Positions 38,043 to 46,862 of a stretch of 64,000 nt of DNA are shown here, in pieces. The notes beneath the pieces are model-generated. The model was not told the DNA's origin. It saw only the letters and a list, made by a program, of their open reading frames with translations, and did no database searches. Source of the DNA: Geomonas agri (GTDB taxonomy: Bacteria; Desulfobacterota; Desulfuromonadia; Geobacterales; Geobacteraceae); the NCBI RefSeq assembly GCF_020179605.1, contig NZ_JAINZO010000001.1, forward strand, positions 1,116,001 to 1,180,000, written 5' to 3'. A program made the translations under genes and the position numbers. The stretch's first letter is position 1. Each line of letters opens with the position of its first letter.

Positions 38043-41000
38043 ATGGCAGTTTCACGACGGGAGTTTCTGCAGGGGGGGGCGGCTGCGGCGGCACTGATCC
38101 TCTCCGGCAAAAAAGCGGAAGCGGGCGGCGCAGACGCTCCGCAGATGCGCACCAAGGGGCTGAAAAGCTCGACCACCATCTGTCCTTTCTGCGCGGTAGG
38201 TTGCGGGCTTGTGGTGCATACCAAGAACGGCAAGATCGTGAACATCGAGGGGGACACCCAGCACCCGATCAACCAGGGTGCACTCTGTTCGAAGGGTAGC
38301 GCGCTGTTCCAGGTGGCCAACAACGAGCGTCGCCTGCAGAAGGTCATGTACCGCGCCCCCGGTAGCGACAAGTTCGAAGAGAAGTCGTGGGACTGGGCCC
38401 TGGAGCGCATCGCCCAGAAGATGAAGGACACGCGCGACAAGTCCTTCAAGGCCAAAGAGATCAACAAGAAGGACAACAAGGAGTACGTGGTCAACCGCAC
38501 CGAAGGGATGGCATTCCTGGGCGGCGCCGGTCTCGATAACGAGGAGTGCTACCTCTGGAGCAAGTTCGCCCGCTCCATGGGGGTCGCGAACCTCGAACAC
38601 CAAGCCCGAATATGACACTCCGCTACAGTCGCCGGTCTGGCGGCTTCGTTTGGACGTGGGGCAATGACCAACCACTGGATCGACCTGAGAAACGCTGACG
38701 CGATTCTCGCCATCGGCTGCAACCCGGCCGAGAATCACCCGATTTCCATGAAATGGATCGAGGCGGCCATGGACCAGGGCGGCAAGCTGATCGCCGTCGA
38801 TCCCCGCTTCACCAGGACCGCCTCCAAGGCGGACCACTACGCGCAGATCCGTCCGGGCACCGACATCGCCTTCCTGGGCGGCATGATCAACTACGCGCTG
38901 CAGAACAACATGATTCACGAGGAGTACGTTCGCGAGTACACCAACGCCACCTTCATCGTGAACGACAAGTACGACTTCAACGAGGGCATCTTCTGCGCGT
39001 TCGACGACCAGGAGAAGACTTACGACGCCAAGGCCTGGGCCTACGCCCTGGACGGCTCCGGCAACCCGAAGCGCGACCACTCCATGAAGGACCCGCGCTG
39101 CGTGTACCAGCTCCTGAAGAAGCATTACTCCCGCTACACCGTGGACATGGTCTGCAACATCACCGGCACCAAGAAGGAAGATTACCTCGCCGTCGCCAAG
39201 GCCTACTGCTCCACCGGCCGCGCCGACAAGGCGGGCACCATCCTCTACGCCATGGGCATCACCCAGTCCACCCACGGCTCCCAGAACGTCCGTGCCACCG
39301 CCATGCTGCAGATGCTTCTGGGCAACATCGGCATCGCCGGCGGCGGCGTCAACGCGCTGCGCGGTGAGTCCAACGTCCAGGGCTCGACCGACTACGGTCT
39401 GCTCTTCCACCTGCTGCCGGGCTACCTGAAGTCCCCGGAGTTCGACAACGTCGACCTCAAGGCATACCTGGAGAAGTGGACCCCGAAGACCAAGGATCCC
39501 AAGAGCGCCAACTGGTGGGGCAACACCCCGAAGTACACCGTGAGCCTCCTGAAAGCCTGGTACGGCGACAACGCCACCAAGGAAAACAACTTCTGCTACG
39601 ACTACCTTCCCAAGAGAAGCGGGAACTACTCCTTCACCAAGCTGATGGAGAAGATGGGCAAGGGTGAGCTGCAGGGCCTGGTCTGCATGGGCCAGAACCC
39701 GGCTGTGGGCGGCCCGGACTCCCTCAAGACCCGCGAGGCCCTGGGCAAGCTGGACTGGCTGGTCACCGTCGACCTCTGGGAGACCGAGACCTCCATCTTC
39801 TGGAAGCGCCCCGGTGTGAACCCGAAGGACATCAAGACCGAGGTCTTCATGCTGCCGGCAGCCTCCTCCGTCGAGAAGGAAGGTTCCATCTCCAACTCCG
39901 GCCGCTGGGCGCAGTGGCGCTACAAGGCAGCCGAGCCGGTTGGCGACGCCAAGAGCGACCTCTGGATCCTGAACCAGTTCGCAAAGCGCATGAAGAAGGC
40001 CTACGAGAAGGGTGGCGCATTCCCGGAGCCGATCACCAAGCTCTCCTGGAACTACGGCCAGGGTGACGAGCCGGAAGTGCACATGGTGGCCAAGGAGATC
40101 AACGGCTACTTCACCAAGGACATGACCATCGTCGACAAGGACAAGACCCTGGAGTTCAAGGCAGGTGACCAGGTCCCGATGTTCAAGTACCTGCAGGATG
40201 ACGGCTCCACCGTCTCCGGCTGCTGGATCTACTGCGGTTCCTACACCAAGGAAGGCAACCAGATGGCGCGTCGCGACCTCGCCGACCCGACCGGCCTGGG
40301 CATGTACCCGAAATGGTCCTGGGCTTGGCCGGTCAACCGCCGCATCATTTACAACCGCGCCTCGGTCAACCCGGCCGGTGAGCCGTTCAACCCGAAACGC
40401 GTCGTCATCACCTGGGACGCTCTCGAGAAGAAGTGGAAAGGCGACGTGCCCGACGGTCCCTGGCCGCCGATGAAGGACGACAAGGAAGGAAAGTACCCCT
40501 TCATCATGCTGGCGGAAGGCCATGGCCGTCTCTACGCACTGGACATGAAGGACGGTCCGTTCCCCGAGCACTACGAGCCGATCGAGAGCCCGGCCAAGAA
40601 CCTTCTTTCCAAGACCCAGACCAACCCGGCCGTCAAGATTCCGGCCAACATGACCAGCGATACGGCGAAGTTCCCGTACGTCGGCACCACCTACAGGATG
40701 ACCGAGCACTGGCAGGCAGGCGCCATGACCCGTTCGCTCCCCTGGCTGGTGGAACTGGTCCCGACCATGTTCGTCGAGATTTCCCAGACGCTCGCCCGCG
40801 CCAAGGGGATCAACAACGGCGACATGGTGAAGGTAACCAGCGAGCGCGGTTCCATCGAGGCGAAAGCACTGGTCACTTCCAGGCTGAAGCCGTTCAGCGT
40901 GCAGGGGAAAGAAGTTGAGCAGGTTGGTCTCCCCTGGCACTTCGGTTATGCAGGTCTGGCTACCGGCGACTCCGGCAACGTCCTTACACCGTCGGTCGGT

Positions 41001-41072
41001 TGCGCGAACACAAGCATCCCCGAATTCAAGGCATTCCTCTGCAACATCGAGAAAGGGGGTAAACGCGCATGA
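38043..41072 (+). CDS. fdnG: Formate dehydrogenase catalytic subunit, selenoprotein, Tat-exported
   Basis: 1009 residues including selenocysteine at position 191 (TGA 38613-38615). Periplasmic oxidation of formate to CO2 at a bis-molybdopterin Mo or W centre. Twin-arginine signal S-R-R-E-F-L-Q at residues 4-10; [4Fe-4S] ligands C47, C50, C54 and C82; U191 followed by H-S-A-T as in known formate dehydrogenases; the frame stays open on both sides of the TGA and the length matches FdnG (E. coli: 1015 residues, Sec196). A naive reading would call two separate genes here. GGAGAG ribosome site; the stop overlaps fdnH. Confidence 0.95.
38613..38644 (+). promoter_or_regulatory. Bacterial SECIS element of fdnG
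   Basis: Begins with the UGA codon. A stem GTCGCC / GGCGGC (38628-38633, 38639-38644) carries the loop GGTCT. Counting the U of UGA as 1, U17, G23 and U24 are present, the positions known to matter for SelB binding in E. coli fdhF. Confidence 0.88.
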
Positions 41073-41908
41073 GCAGCGAGAACCAAGATTTCAACAAAAG
41101 CAAAGCATTCTTGATCGACATGACCAAGTGCACCGGCTGCCGCGGTTGCCAGGTCGCCTGCAAGCAGTGGAACCAGTTGGGCGCAGAGAAGACTGAGTTC
41201 TTCACAGGCGAAGGCTACCAGAATCCGCCGCTCATGTCGGAATACACCTTTACCCGCATTAAGTTCCGGGACTACGAGAAGAACGGGCAGAACGAGTTCG
41301 CCTTCTACAAAGAGATGTGCATGCACTGCAACGAGCCGGCCTGCGCATCGGTCTGCCCCGTAGGCGCCTTCAAGAAGACCAAGGAAGGCCCGGTTACCTA
41401 CGACGCGGATCGCTGCATCGGCTGCCGCTTCTGCATGGTCGCCTGCCCGTTCGGGGTGCCCAAGTACGAGTGGAGCAAGGCGCTGCCGCTGGTGAGAAAG
41501 TGCACCGGCTGCTACTCCAGGGTGAAGGAAGGGCTGAAGCCGGCCTGCGCCACCACCTGCGTCTCCGCCATCACCTACGGCAACCGCGAGGACATGATCA
41601 AGGAAGCCAACAAGAGGATCGCGGCGCGTCCCGAGAAGTACCTGAAGAAGCTCTACGGCTCGGAAGAGGCGGGCGGCACCTCGGTCATCTACCTGACCGC
41701 GCTTCCCTTCGACGAACTCGGCTTCAAACCGGTCACCAAGCGTCCGCTCCCGTCCTACACTTGGCAGGCACTGCGTCTGGTCCCGGGCATCTTCCTCACC
41801 GTCGGCAGCTCGCTGTCGCTGCTTTCCTGGTTCAACCACAGGAAGGAGAGGATCGCCAAGGAAGAGGAGCAGAGAAAATCCGGCGCTACGCCGAAGGAGG
41901 AGAGCTAG
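41069..41908 (+). CDS. fdnH: Formate dehydrogenase iron-sulfur subunit
   Basis: 279 residues with four [4Fe-4S] binding groups (C-T-G-C-R-G-C-Q-V-A-C; C-N-E-P-A-C...C-P; C-I-G-C-R-F-C...C-P; C-T-G-C-Y with later C-A-T-T-C), which wire electrons from FdnG to the membrane subunit. A single C-terminal transmembrane helix (about 235-257) anchors it with its clusters in the periplasm, as in FdnH. No signal peptide of its own: it presumably travels with FdnG. Its ATG overlaps the fdnG stop by 4 nt. Confidence 0.92.
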   Translation: MSSENQDFNKSKAFLIDMTKCTGCRGCQVACKQWNQLGAEKTEFFTGEGYQNPPLMSEYTFTRIKFRDYEKNGQNEFAFYKEMCMHCNEPACASVCPVGAFKKTKEGPVTYDADRCIGCRFCMVACPFGVPKYEWSKALPLVRKCTGCYSRVKEGLKPACATTCVSAITYGNREDMIKEANKRIAARPEKYLKKLYGSEEAGGTSVIYLTALPFDELGFKPVTKRPLPSYTWQALRLVPGIFLTVGSSLSLLSWFNHRKERIAKEEEQRKSGATPKEES

Positions 41909-43111
41909 ATGACCGCTGCAAAGATAATCGCTAACGAGATCAAGGGCTACCACCGCTTCGTGCAGTTCCTGATCGTCCTGGTGGCGCTGGGCGCGCTCGC
42001 CTCCCTGGCCCGCTTCGTGTTCGGCCTGGGTGTCACCACCAACCTTAACGACACCTTCCCGTGGGGCCTCTGGATCTCCTTCGACGTCGTCACCGCGGTA
42101 CCGCTCGCGGCGGGCGCCTTCACCCTCGGGGCCATCGTGCACTGCTTCCACATCAAGAAGCTCGAGCCGCTGGTACGTCCGGCCATCGTGACCGGCTTCC
42201 TCGGTTACTCCCTGGTCTGCGTCGGTCTGCTGCTCGACCTGGGGCAGCCGCAGCGCGGCTGGCACACCCTGGTGTACTGGAACCCGCACTCCCCGATGTT
42301 CGAGGTTTCCATGTGCGTCATGGCGTACACCACGGTGCTCTTCCTCGAGTTCCTGTCGCCGGTGTGCGAGAAGTTCGGCTACCACGTGCCGATGCGTCTG
42401 CTACGCACCCTGGAGATGCCGCTGGTTGTCGCCGCGGCCTCCATCTCGACCCTGCACCAGTCCTCGCTGGGCACTTTCTTCCTGATCGCGGTCGATAAGC
42501 TGCACAGCCTCTGGTACAACCCTCTGCTGCCGCTGCTGTTCTGGCTTTCCGCAATGTGCGCCGGTATCTCCATTATCATCGTGGAGGCCACTATGAGCCA
42601 CAAGTACATGGGGCAGCCGGACGAGGGCGAACTGCTTGAGACCCTGGCAAAGATCCTCCCCTGGGTCATCACCGTGTACCTGACCGTGAAGTTCTTCTCG
42701 CTGTTCGCCCTGACCCAGGGCCCGCTCTTCAACCGTCCCGGCCTGCTGGTGCTCTTCGTGGTCGAGGTTGTCGGCGGCATGATCATCCCGCTCTTCATGC
42801 TGATGAGCAGGAAGGTTCGTGAGGACGGCCGCCTGCGTGCCACCGCTGCCTGGATGGTGATCGCCGGCATCATCCTGAACCGCTTCAACGTCTCCATGTT
42901 CGGCATGGAAGCACCGGGTACCTTCTACTACCCGTCCTTCATCGAGAGCCTGGTCACCATCGGCATCATCGCTGCGCACATCCTGTTCTTCGTGCTGATC
43001 GCCAAGTACTTCCCGATTTTCGAACACCATCCGGAGACCGTCGACTACTCGATTCCGGACCACTTCCACAAAACCGAGAAAGGCCACGCTCACGGTGCGG
43101 CCAAGGCCTAG
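41909..43111 (+). CDS. NrfD/PsrC-type integral membrane subunit
   Basis: 400 residues with about ten hydrophobic helices and the NrfD-family features (N-D-T-F-P-W-G-L-W near residue 47). Such subunits pass electrons to the quinone pool without haem. It takes the place of the dihaem cytochrome b (FdnI) of the E. coli enzyme. It begins directly after the fdnH stop. The C-terminus is His-rich (G-H-A-H-G). Confidence 0.9.
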   Translation: MTAAKIIANEIKGYHRFVQFLIVLVALGALASLARFVFGLGVTTNLNDTFPWGLWISFDVVTAVPLAAGAFTLGAIVHCFHIKKLEPLVRPAIVTGFLGYSLVCVGLLLDLGQPQRGWHTLVYWNPHSPMFEVSMCVMAYTTVLFLEFLSPVCEKFGYHVPMRLLRTLEMPLVVAAASISTLHQSSLGTFFLIAVDKLHSLWYNPLLPLLFWLSAMCAGISIIIVEATMSHKYMGQPDEGELLETLAKILPWVITVYLTVKFFSLFALTQGPLFNRPGLLVLFVVEVVGGMIIPLFMLMSRKVREDGRLRATAAWMVIAGIILNRFNVSMFGMEAPGTFYYPSFIESLVTIGIIAAHILFFVLIAKYFPIFEHHPETVDYSIPDHFHKTEKGHAHGAAKA

Positions 43112-43181
43112 TACTAGTTGCAGCAATCATTTGAATCTTACGCAGTAACAGCTTAGAAGTACGAGGAAACCCTCCCATAGT

Positions 43182-43221
43182 CCCCTCTCTCGCCCATGGC
43201 GGGGGAGGGGCCGGGCGGGGG
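43182..43221. repeat. Degenerate copy of the intergenic palindromic repeat
   Basis: CCCCTCTCTCGCCC and GGCGGGGGAGGGG form an imperfect stem, followed by CCGGGCGGGGGA. Related in wording to the family at 5176 and 45684 but diverged. It separates nrfD from fdhD-mobA. Confidence 0.5.
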
Positions 43222-43263
43222 ACGGCACAAGCTCAAGCCAGATCAGATTCAAGGAGTCCGCAG

Positions 43264-44667
43264 GTGGCAACCATTTACAGTTTCAAGAAGGGCGTCATGG
43301 AGCAGGTGGAAGGTGGGGTGGTCAACGAGTACCCCCTGCAGCTGGTGGTGAACGGGCGCGAGATGGCGACCCTGATCGCTTCACCCCACGATCTGCGCTT
43401 CCTGGTCGCCGGTTTCCTGCGCCTGCAGGGCTTCGTTTCCAAGGTTGACGACTTCCTGGCGCTGGCCATCTGCCAAGACTTCGGCGCCGCCAGCGTCACC
43501 ATCCGCGGCGAACTCCCCGAGCGTCTCAAGCCGGTACTTACTTCCGGCTGCGGCACCGGCATCAGCTTCAACATGCCCAAGCCGGTCGAGAAGTCCGGCC
43601 CGTCCCGGGTTCACGCACCCGAGACCATCTTCGCACTGATGAACCAGCTGGCCCAGAAGTGCGAAGGGTACAAGAACCACGGCGGGATGCACTCCGCAGG
43701 TGTGGGGAGCGACACGCTCATCCTGCATGCTGAGGACATCGGCCGCCACAACACCATTGACAGAATCGCCGGCGAGGCCCTGCTGAAGGGGATCTCGCTG
43801 GCTGGAACCATATTGGTTACTTCGGGGCGCGTCTCCACCGAACTGGTCGCCAAGGCTTCGATGCTGGGGATCGACCTGATCGCCTCGCGCACCTCGCCAA
43901 CCGACATGGCGGTGAAGATGGCCGAGGACGCCGGCATCACCCTGGTCGGCTACGTGCGCACCGACAGCTTCAAGGTCTATACCCATGCGGAAGCCATCAG
44001 CACGTCCGGCCCGGAGAAGATCGCCGGCGTTACTGGCGTCATCCTTGCCGGGGGAGCTTCCAGCCGCATGGGGAGCAACAAGGCGCTCCTGCCGCACAAG
44101 GGGGGACGTTTCATCGAGAGCATCTACCGGGAACTCGCCGAGATCTTCCCCGAGGTGATCCTGGTGACCAACACCCCGGAACAGTACCAGTTTCTCCCTT
44201 GCCGCAAGGTAGCCGACCTGTACCCGGGCATGGGGGCATTGGCCGGCATCCACGCGGGGCTTGCCCAGGCCAACACCCCGAGCGTCTTCACCGTCGCCTG
44301 CGATATGCCGCACCTCGACCCGGCCCTGATAAGGCACATCGCCGGGCGCCGAGGCGACTGTGACCTGGTGCTCCCGAAGAGCGACCACGGTTACGAACCG
44401 CTGCACGCCCTGTACAACAAAAGCGCGCTGTCGGCCATGGAACAGTGCCTGGAGCAGGGGAAGCGGCGCATCGTCTCCATCCTGCCGCAGCTGAAGGTGA
44501 ACGAGATCCCCGCCAGCGAGGTGGCCGGGTTCGACCCGGCCTTCGATTCCTTCAGCAACATCAACACCCCGCAGGAATACTACGAGTTGAGAAACGGCGA
44601 CAAGGCAAGGCCGGGCAATACCGACAGCCTTCCCACCGTCGCGCAAGCACAGAAAGCGCAGGCCTAG
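43264..44667 (+). CDS. fdhD-mobA: FdhD - MobA fusion protein
   Basis: 467 residues. Residues 1-255 are FdhD, which hands sulfur from a desulfurase to the Mo centre of formate dehydrogenase; the conserved loop reads L-T-S-G-C-G-T-G, with one cysteine where E. coli has C-x2-C. Residues 256-460 are MobA, the molybdenum cofactor guanylyltransferase (G-V-I-L-A-G-G-A-S-S-R-M-G-S-N-K). GTG start, AAGGAG 7 nt upstream. The fusion joins the last two cofactor-finishing steps and sits directly behind the enzyme genes. Confidence 0.92.
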   Translation: MATIYSFKKGVMEQVEGGVVNEYPLQLVVNGREMATLIASPHDLRFLVAGFLRLQGFVSKVDDFLALAICQDFGAASVTIRGELPERLKPVLTSGCGTGISFNMPKPVEKSGPSRVHAPETIFALMNQLAQKCEGYKNHGGMHSAGVGSDTLILHAEDIGRHNTIDRIAGEALLKGISLAGTILVTSGRVSTELVAKASMLGIDLIASRTSPTDMAVKMAEDAGITLVGYVRTDSFKVYTHAEAISTSGPEKIAGVTGVILAGGASSRMGSNKALLPHKGGRFIESIYRELAEIFPEVILVTNTPEQYQFLPCRKVADLYPGMGALAGIHAGLAQANTPSVFTVACDMPHLDPALIRHIAGRRGDCDLVLPKSDHGYEPLHALYNKSALSAMEQCLEQGKRRIVSILPQLKVNEIPASEVAGFDPAFDSFSNINTPQEYYELRNGDKARPGNTDSLPTVAQAQKAQA

Positions 44668-44740
44668 CCCAGGGGGCAGCCTGAACCAAGAGGCGTCAAC
44701 GCAACAGCTCCCCGGCGCGGGAGTTCAAAGGAGAAGGTAA

Positions 44741-44914
44741 ATGTTTGGATTCGGTATGCCGGAAATGATCATCGTACTCGTGATAGCTCTCGTGGTTGTC
44801 GGCCCCGCCAAGCTGCCGCAGCTCGGTCAGGCACTGGGGAGCAGCATCAAGAACTTCAAGAAGGCCTCCGCAGGCGACGACGTGGTCCAGTTGAACGAGG
44901 AAAAAAGGGCGTAA
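44741..44914 (+). CDS. tatA: Twin-arginine translocase protein TatA/E
   Basis: 57 residues: F-G-F-G-M-P-E start, a hydrophobic helix (I-I-V-L-V-I-A-L-V-V-V), the hinge G-P-A-K-L-P-Q-L-G and an amphipathic helix (G-S-S-I-K-N-F-K-K-A) define TatA. It forms the pore for folded proteins such as the FdnGH complex. AAAGGAGAAGG ribosome site. No tatB or tatC nearby, so this is an extra, FDH-linked TatA. Confidence 0.93.
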   Translation: MFGFGMPEMIIVLVIALVVVGPAKLPQLGQALGSSIKNFKKASAGDDVVQLNEEKRA

Positions 44915-44939
44915 GTTTCGCCTTGCACACAATACTTTC

Positions 44940-44972
44940 AAGGCCCTGGGCTTCTCCGGGGCTTTTTTTTTA
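44940..44972 (+). terminator. Intrinsic terminator after tatA
   Basis: Stem AAGGCCCTGG / CCGGGGCTT with one bulged base, then a run of T residues (about 44963-44972). Ends the fdn-fdhD-tatA transcript. Confidence 0.82.
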
Positions 44973-45091
44973 ACGAAAGTCCTCAAGCAAAGAGGGATGT
45001 CTGCCGATTTAAGGTGTAACCGGTCAAGAAACCGGTTCTGCGGTTTCGGCGGCGCTTGCAGCTGCCGTGGCGTGACAAGGAGACGGGATAA

Positions 45092-45553
45092 ATGTTGACG
45101 CAGTGGCACGAGGACATGGCGACGGGGAGCGAGGCGGTGGACAAGCAGCACAAGGAACTGCTACGCCGTGTCGACGACCTGCTCAAGGGAGCCAAGAGCA
45201 GGAAGGGCGCCGAAGAGATCGGCAGGCTGATGTGGTTTTTGAAGAAGTACGTGAGGTGGCACTTCCGGGATGAGGAGAAGCTGATGCTCGAAGCCGGCTA
45301 TCCTGGCCATCATTCTCATAAGACGCAGCACGAGATCTTCTTCCGGGAGGTGTTGCGCCTAGAAACGCTTCACGCCGAGCAGGGGGACAATACCCTGATG
45401 ATCGTGGCCGTCATCACCGCGATGTGTGAATGGCTTCGTTCCCACTTCAACAAGCTGGACAAGGAATTCATCGACTTTCTTAAAGACACCGGCCAGAACG
45501 GGAACGGAAAAGGGGGACACCACGAGAGTCCCGAGGGGAACGGCGAACAGTAG
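45092..45553 (+). CDS. Bacteriohemerythrin
   Basis: 153-residue four-helix protein with a non-haem di-iron O2 site. All ligands are seen: H in W-H-E-D-M, H in D-K-Q-H-K-E, H-F-x-x-E-E, H-x3-H in P-G-H-H-S-H-K-T-Q-H, and H-F-x3-D near residue 120. In anaerobes it is thought to bind or deliver O2 or NO. The leader carries a 6-bp hairpin AACCGG/CCGGTT. Stand-alone gene with its own terminator. Confidence 0.93.
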   Translation: MLTQWHEDMATGSEAVDKQHKELLRRVDDLLKGAKSRKGAEEIGRLMWFLKKYVRWHFRDEEKLMLEAGYPGHHSHKTQHEIFFREVLRLETLHAEQGDNTLMIVAVITAMCEWLRSHFNKLDKEFIDFLKDTGQNGNGKGGHHESPEGNGEQ

Positions 45554-45622
45554 CCTGGCCGCTCCATCTGATGGATGGCGGCACGCCCGGGGCGTTGCGG
45601 AACGAGCACGAGAATAACTAGC

Positions 45623-45655
45623 AAAGGGGAGCACCGATTGAACGGGCTCCCCTTT
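45623..45655 (+). terminator. Terminator after hemerythrin
   Basis: 10-bp stem AAAGGGGAGC / GCTCCCCTTT with a 13-nt loop, the T-rich end being TTTCTC. Confidence 0.75.
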
Positions 45656-45683
45656 CTCGTTCAACGCCAGGGCTTGGTGCAAT

Positions 45684-45797
45684 CCCCTCTCCCCCCGGGA
45701 GAGGGTGGCCGAAGGCCGGGTGAGGCTGCTACCTCCGGTTACACGGTCGCTTTGTGGCACCCCCCTCACCCCGCCCTCTCCAGGAGGGAGAGGGGGA
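45684..45797. repeat. Pair of inverted intergenic palindromic repeats
   Basis: First element: perfect hairpin CCCTCTCCC-CCC-GGGAGAGGG (45685-45705) then TGGCCGAAGGCCGGGTGAGG. Second, inverted: CCCCCTCACCCCGCCCTCTC then AGGAGGGAGAGGGGG. Same family and same head-to-head layout as at 5176-5297. Confidence 0.78.
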
Positions 45798-45822
45798 AAT
45801 CCCACCCAAAAAGATGAAGCTT

Positions 45823-46578
45823 CTACGACCGGTGCACCGCCAGCGGTCCCCAGGCCTGGTGCACCGACATCACCTCAACGCTGTTGATGTTGACCCGGGC
45901 CGGCACCGAGGCCACCCACACCACGATGTCGGCTATATCCTCCGCTCGCAGCGGTTCGGTTCCGGTGTAGACCCGTTGCGCCTTTTCGTCTTCCCCTTTG
46001 AAGCGGACCTTGGAAAACTCGGTCTCAGCCATGCCTGGTTCAATGTTGGTGACCCGCACCGCGGTGCCCAGCAGGTCGGCGCGCAGGTTCCTGGAGAACT
46101 GCTGCACGAAGGCCTTGGTGGCTCCGTAGACGTTGCCGCCGGGGTAGGGCCAGCTTCCAGCCACTGAGCCGATATTGACGACGTGGCCACGATTTCTGGC
46201 CACCATCCCTGGGAGGATGGCGCGTGTGCAGTACATCACTCCCTTCACGTTGGTGTCCACCATGGTCTCCCAATCCTCAAGCGACGCCTGGTGCGCCGGT
46301 TCTAGCCCCAGGGCCAAACCGGCGTTGTTGACCAGCAGGTCGACTTCCGCGAATTCCGGCGGCAGCCCGGCGCAGGCAGCGGCCACGGCCTCGCCGTCGC
46401 GCACGTCCAGCGTCAGCGTGTGCACCTGCGTCTTGCCGGCAAGTTCCTGTTTGAGTGCCTGCAGTTTGTCCGCGCGCCGGGCCGTCAGTACCAGTTTCCA
46501 GCCCAGATCGGCCAGCGCACGTGCGCAGGCGGCTCCAAATCCCGAAGATGCTCCTGTAATGAAGGCACACTTTTCCAT
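45823..46578 (-). CDS. Short-chain dehydrogenase/reductase (YdfG-like)
   Basis: 251 residues: NADP-binding G-A-S-S-G-F-G at 9-15, R-R-A-D-K after the second strand, N-N-A-G, catalytic S in I-G-S-V-A-G-S and Y-G-A-T-K. Close in pattern to the YdfG group (3-hydroxy acid and serine dehydrogenases), but substrate is uncertain. The ATG at 46578 has AGGAGGAATAGG upstream; a longer open frame lacks a ribosome site. Divergent from the SRPBCC-DUF302 gene; the 284-nt gap between them holds no other gene. Confidence 0.88.
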   Translation of the reverse strand: MEKCAFITGASSGFGAACARALADLGWKLVLTARRADKLQALKQELAGKTQVHTLTLDVRDGEAVAAACAGLPPEFAEVDLLVNNAGLALGLEPAHQASLEDWETMVDTNVKGVMYCTRAILPGMVARNRGHVVNIGSVAGSWPYPGGNVYGATKAFVQQFSRNLRADLLGTAVRVTNIEPGMAETEFSKVRFKGEDEKAQRVYTGTEPLRAEDIADIVVWVASVPARVNINSVEVMSVHQAWGPLAVHRS

Positions 46579-46862
46579 TCCTATTCCTCCTGAGGCTAGT
46601 CGCGCTGTTCCGCGCGCTATCTTAGTTGAGATTTCCGTCCAACACAAGTCGTAGCTTCCCTTGCCGACAACCTGGCCGCATCTGTTCACGCCCTTGTTGG
46701 CCGGCAGCAAGAGGGTATTATTTTTCGGCCATTTTCCCATGAAAAAGCCTGCTGCGGTCATTGCCGCCCCTCGACAATCGGGTAAAGTATTCCAGTTATT
46801 CCACTTGGGGGATACAATATCTAATGAGCCCTGCGGGGCAGAGTGAGCGGGAGGTGCACGCC

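Noticed and set aside
37971..38664. fdnG as a pseudogene broken by a stop codon
   Set aside because: The stop is UGA at the exact selenocysteine position, the frame continues unchanged, and a SECIS hairpin follows.
38052..40940. A 962-codon open frame on the minus strand across fdnG
   Set aside because: High-GC shadow of the true gene: no domain, no ribosome site, and the plus strand encodes an unmistakable formate dehydrogenase. The same applies to long antisense frames over argS, gltX and the moeA region.
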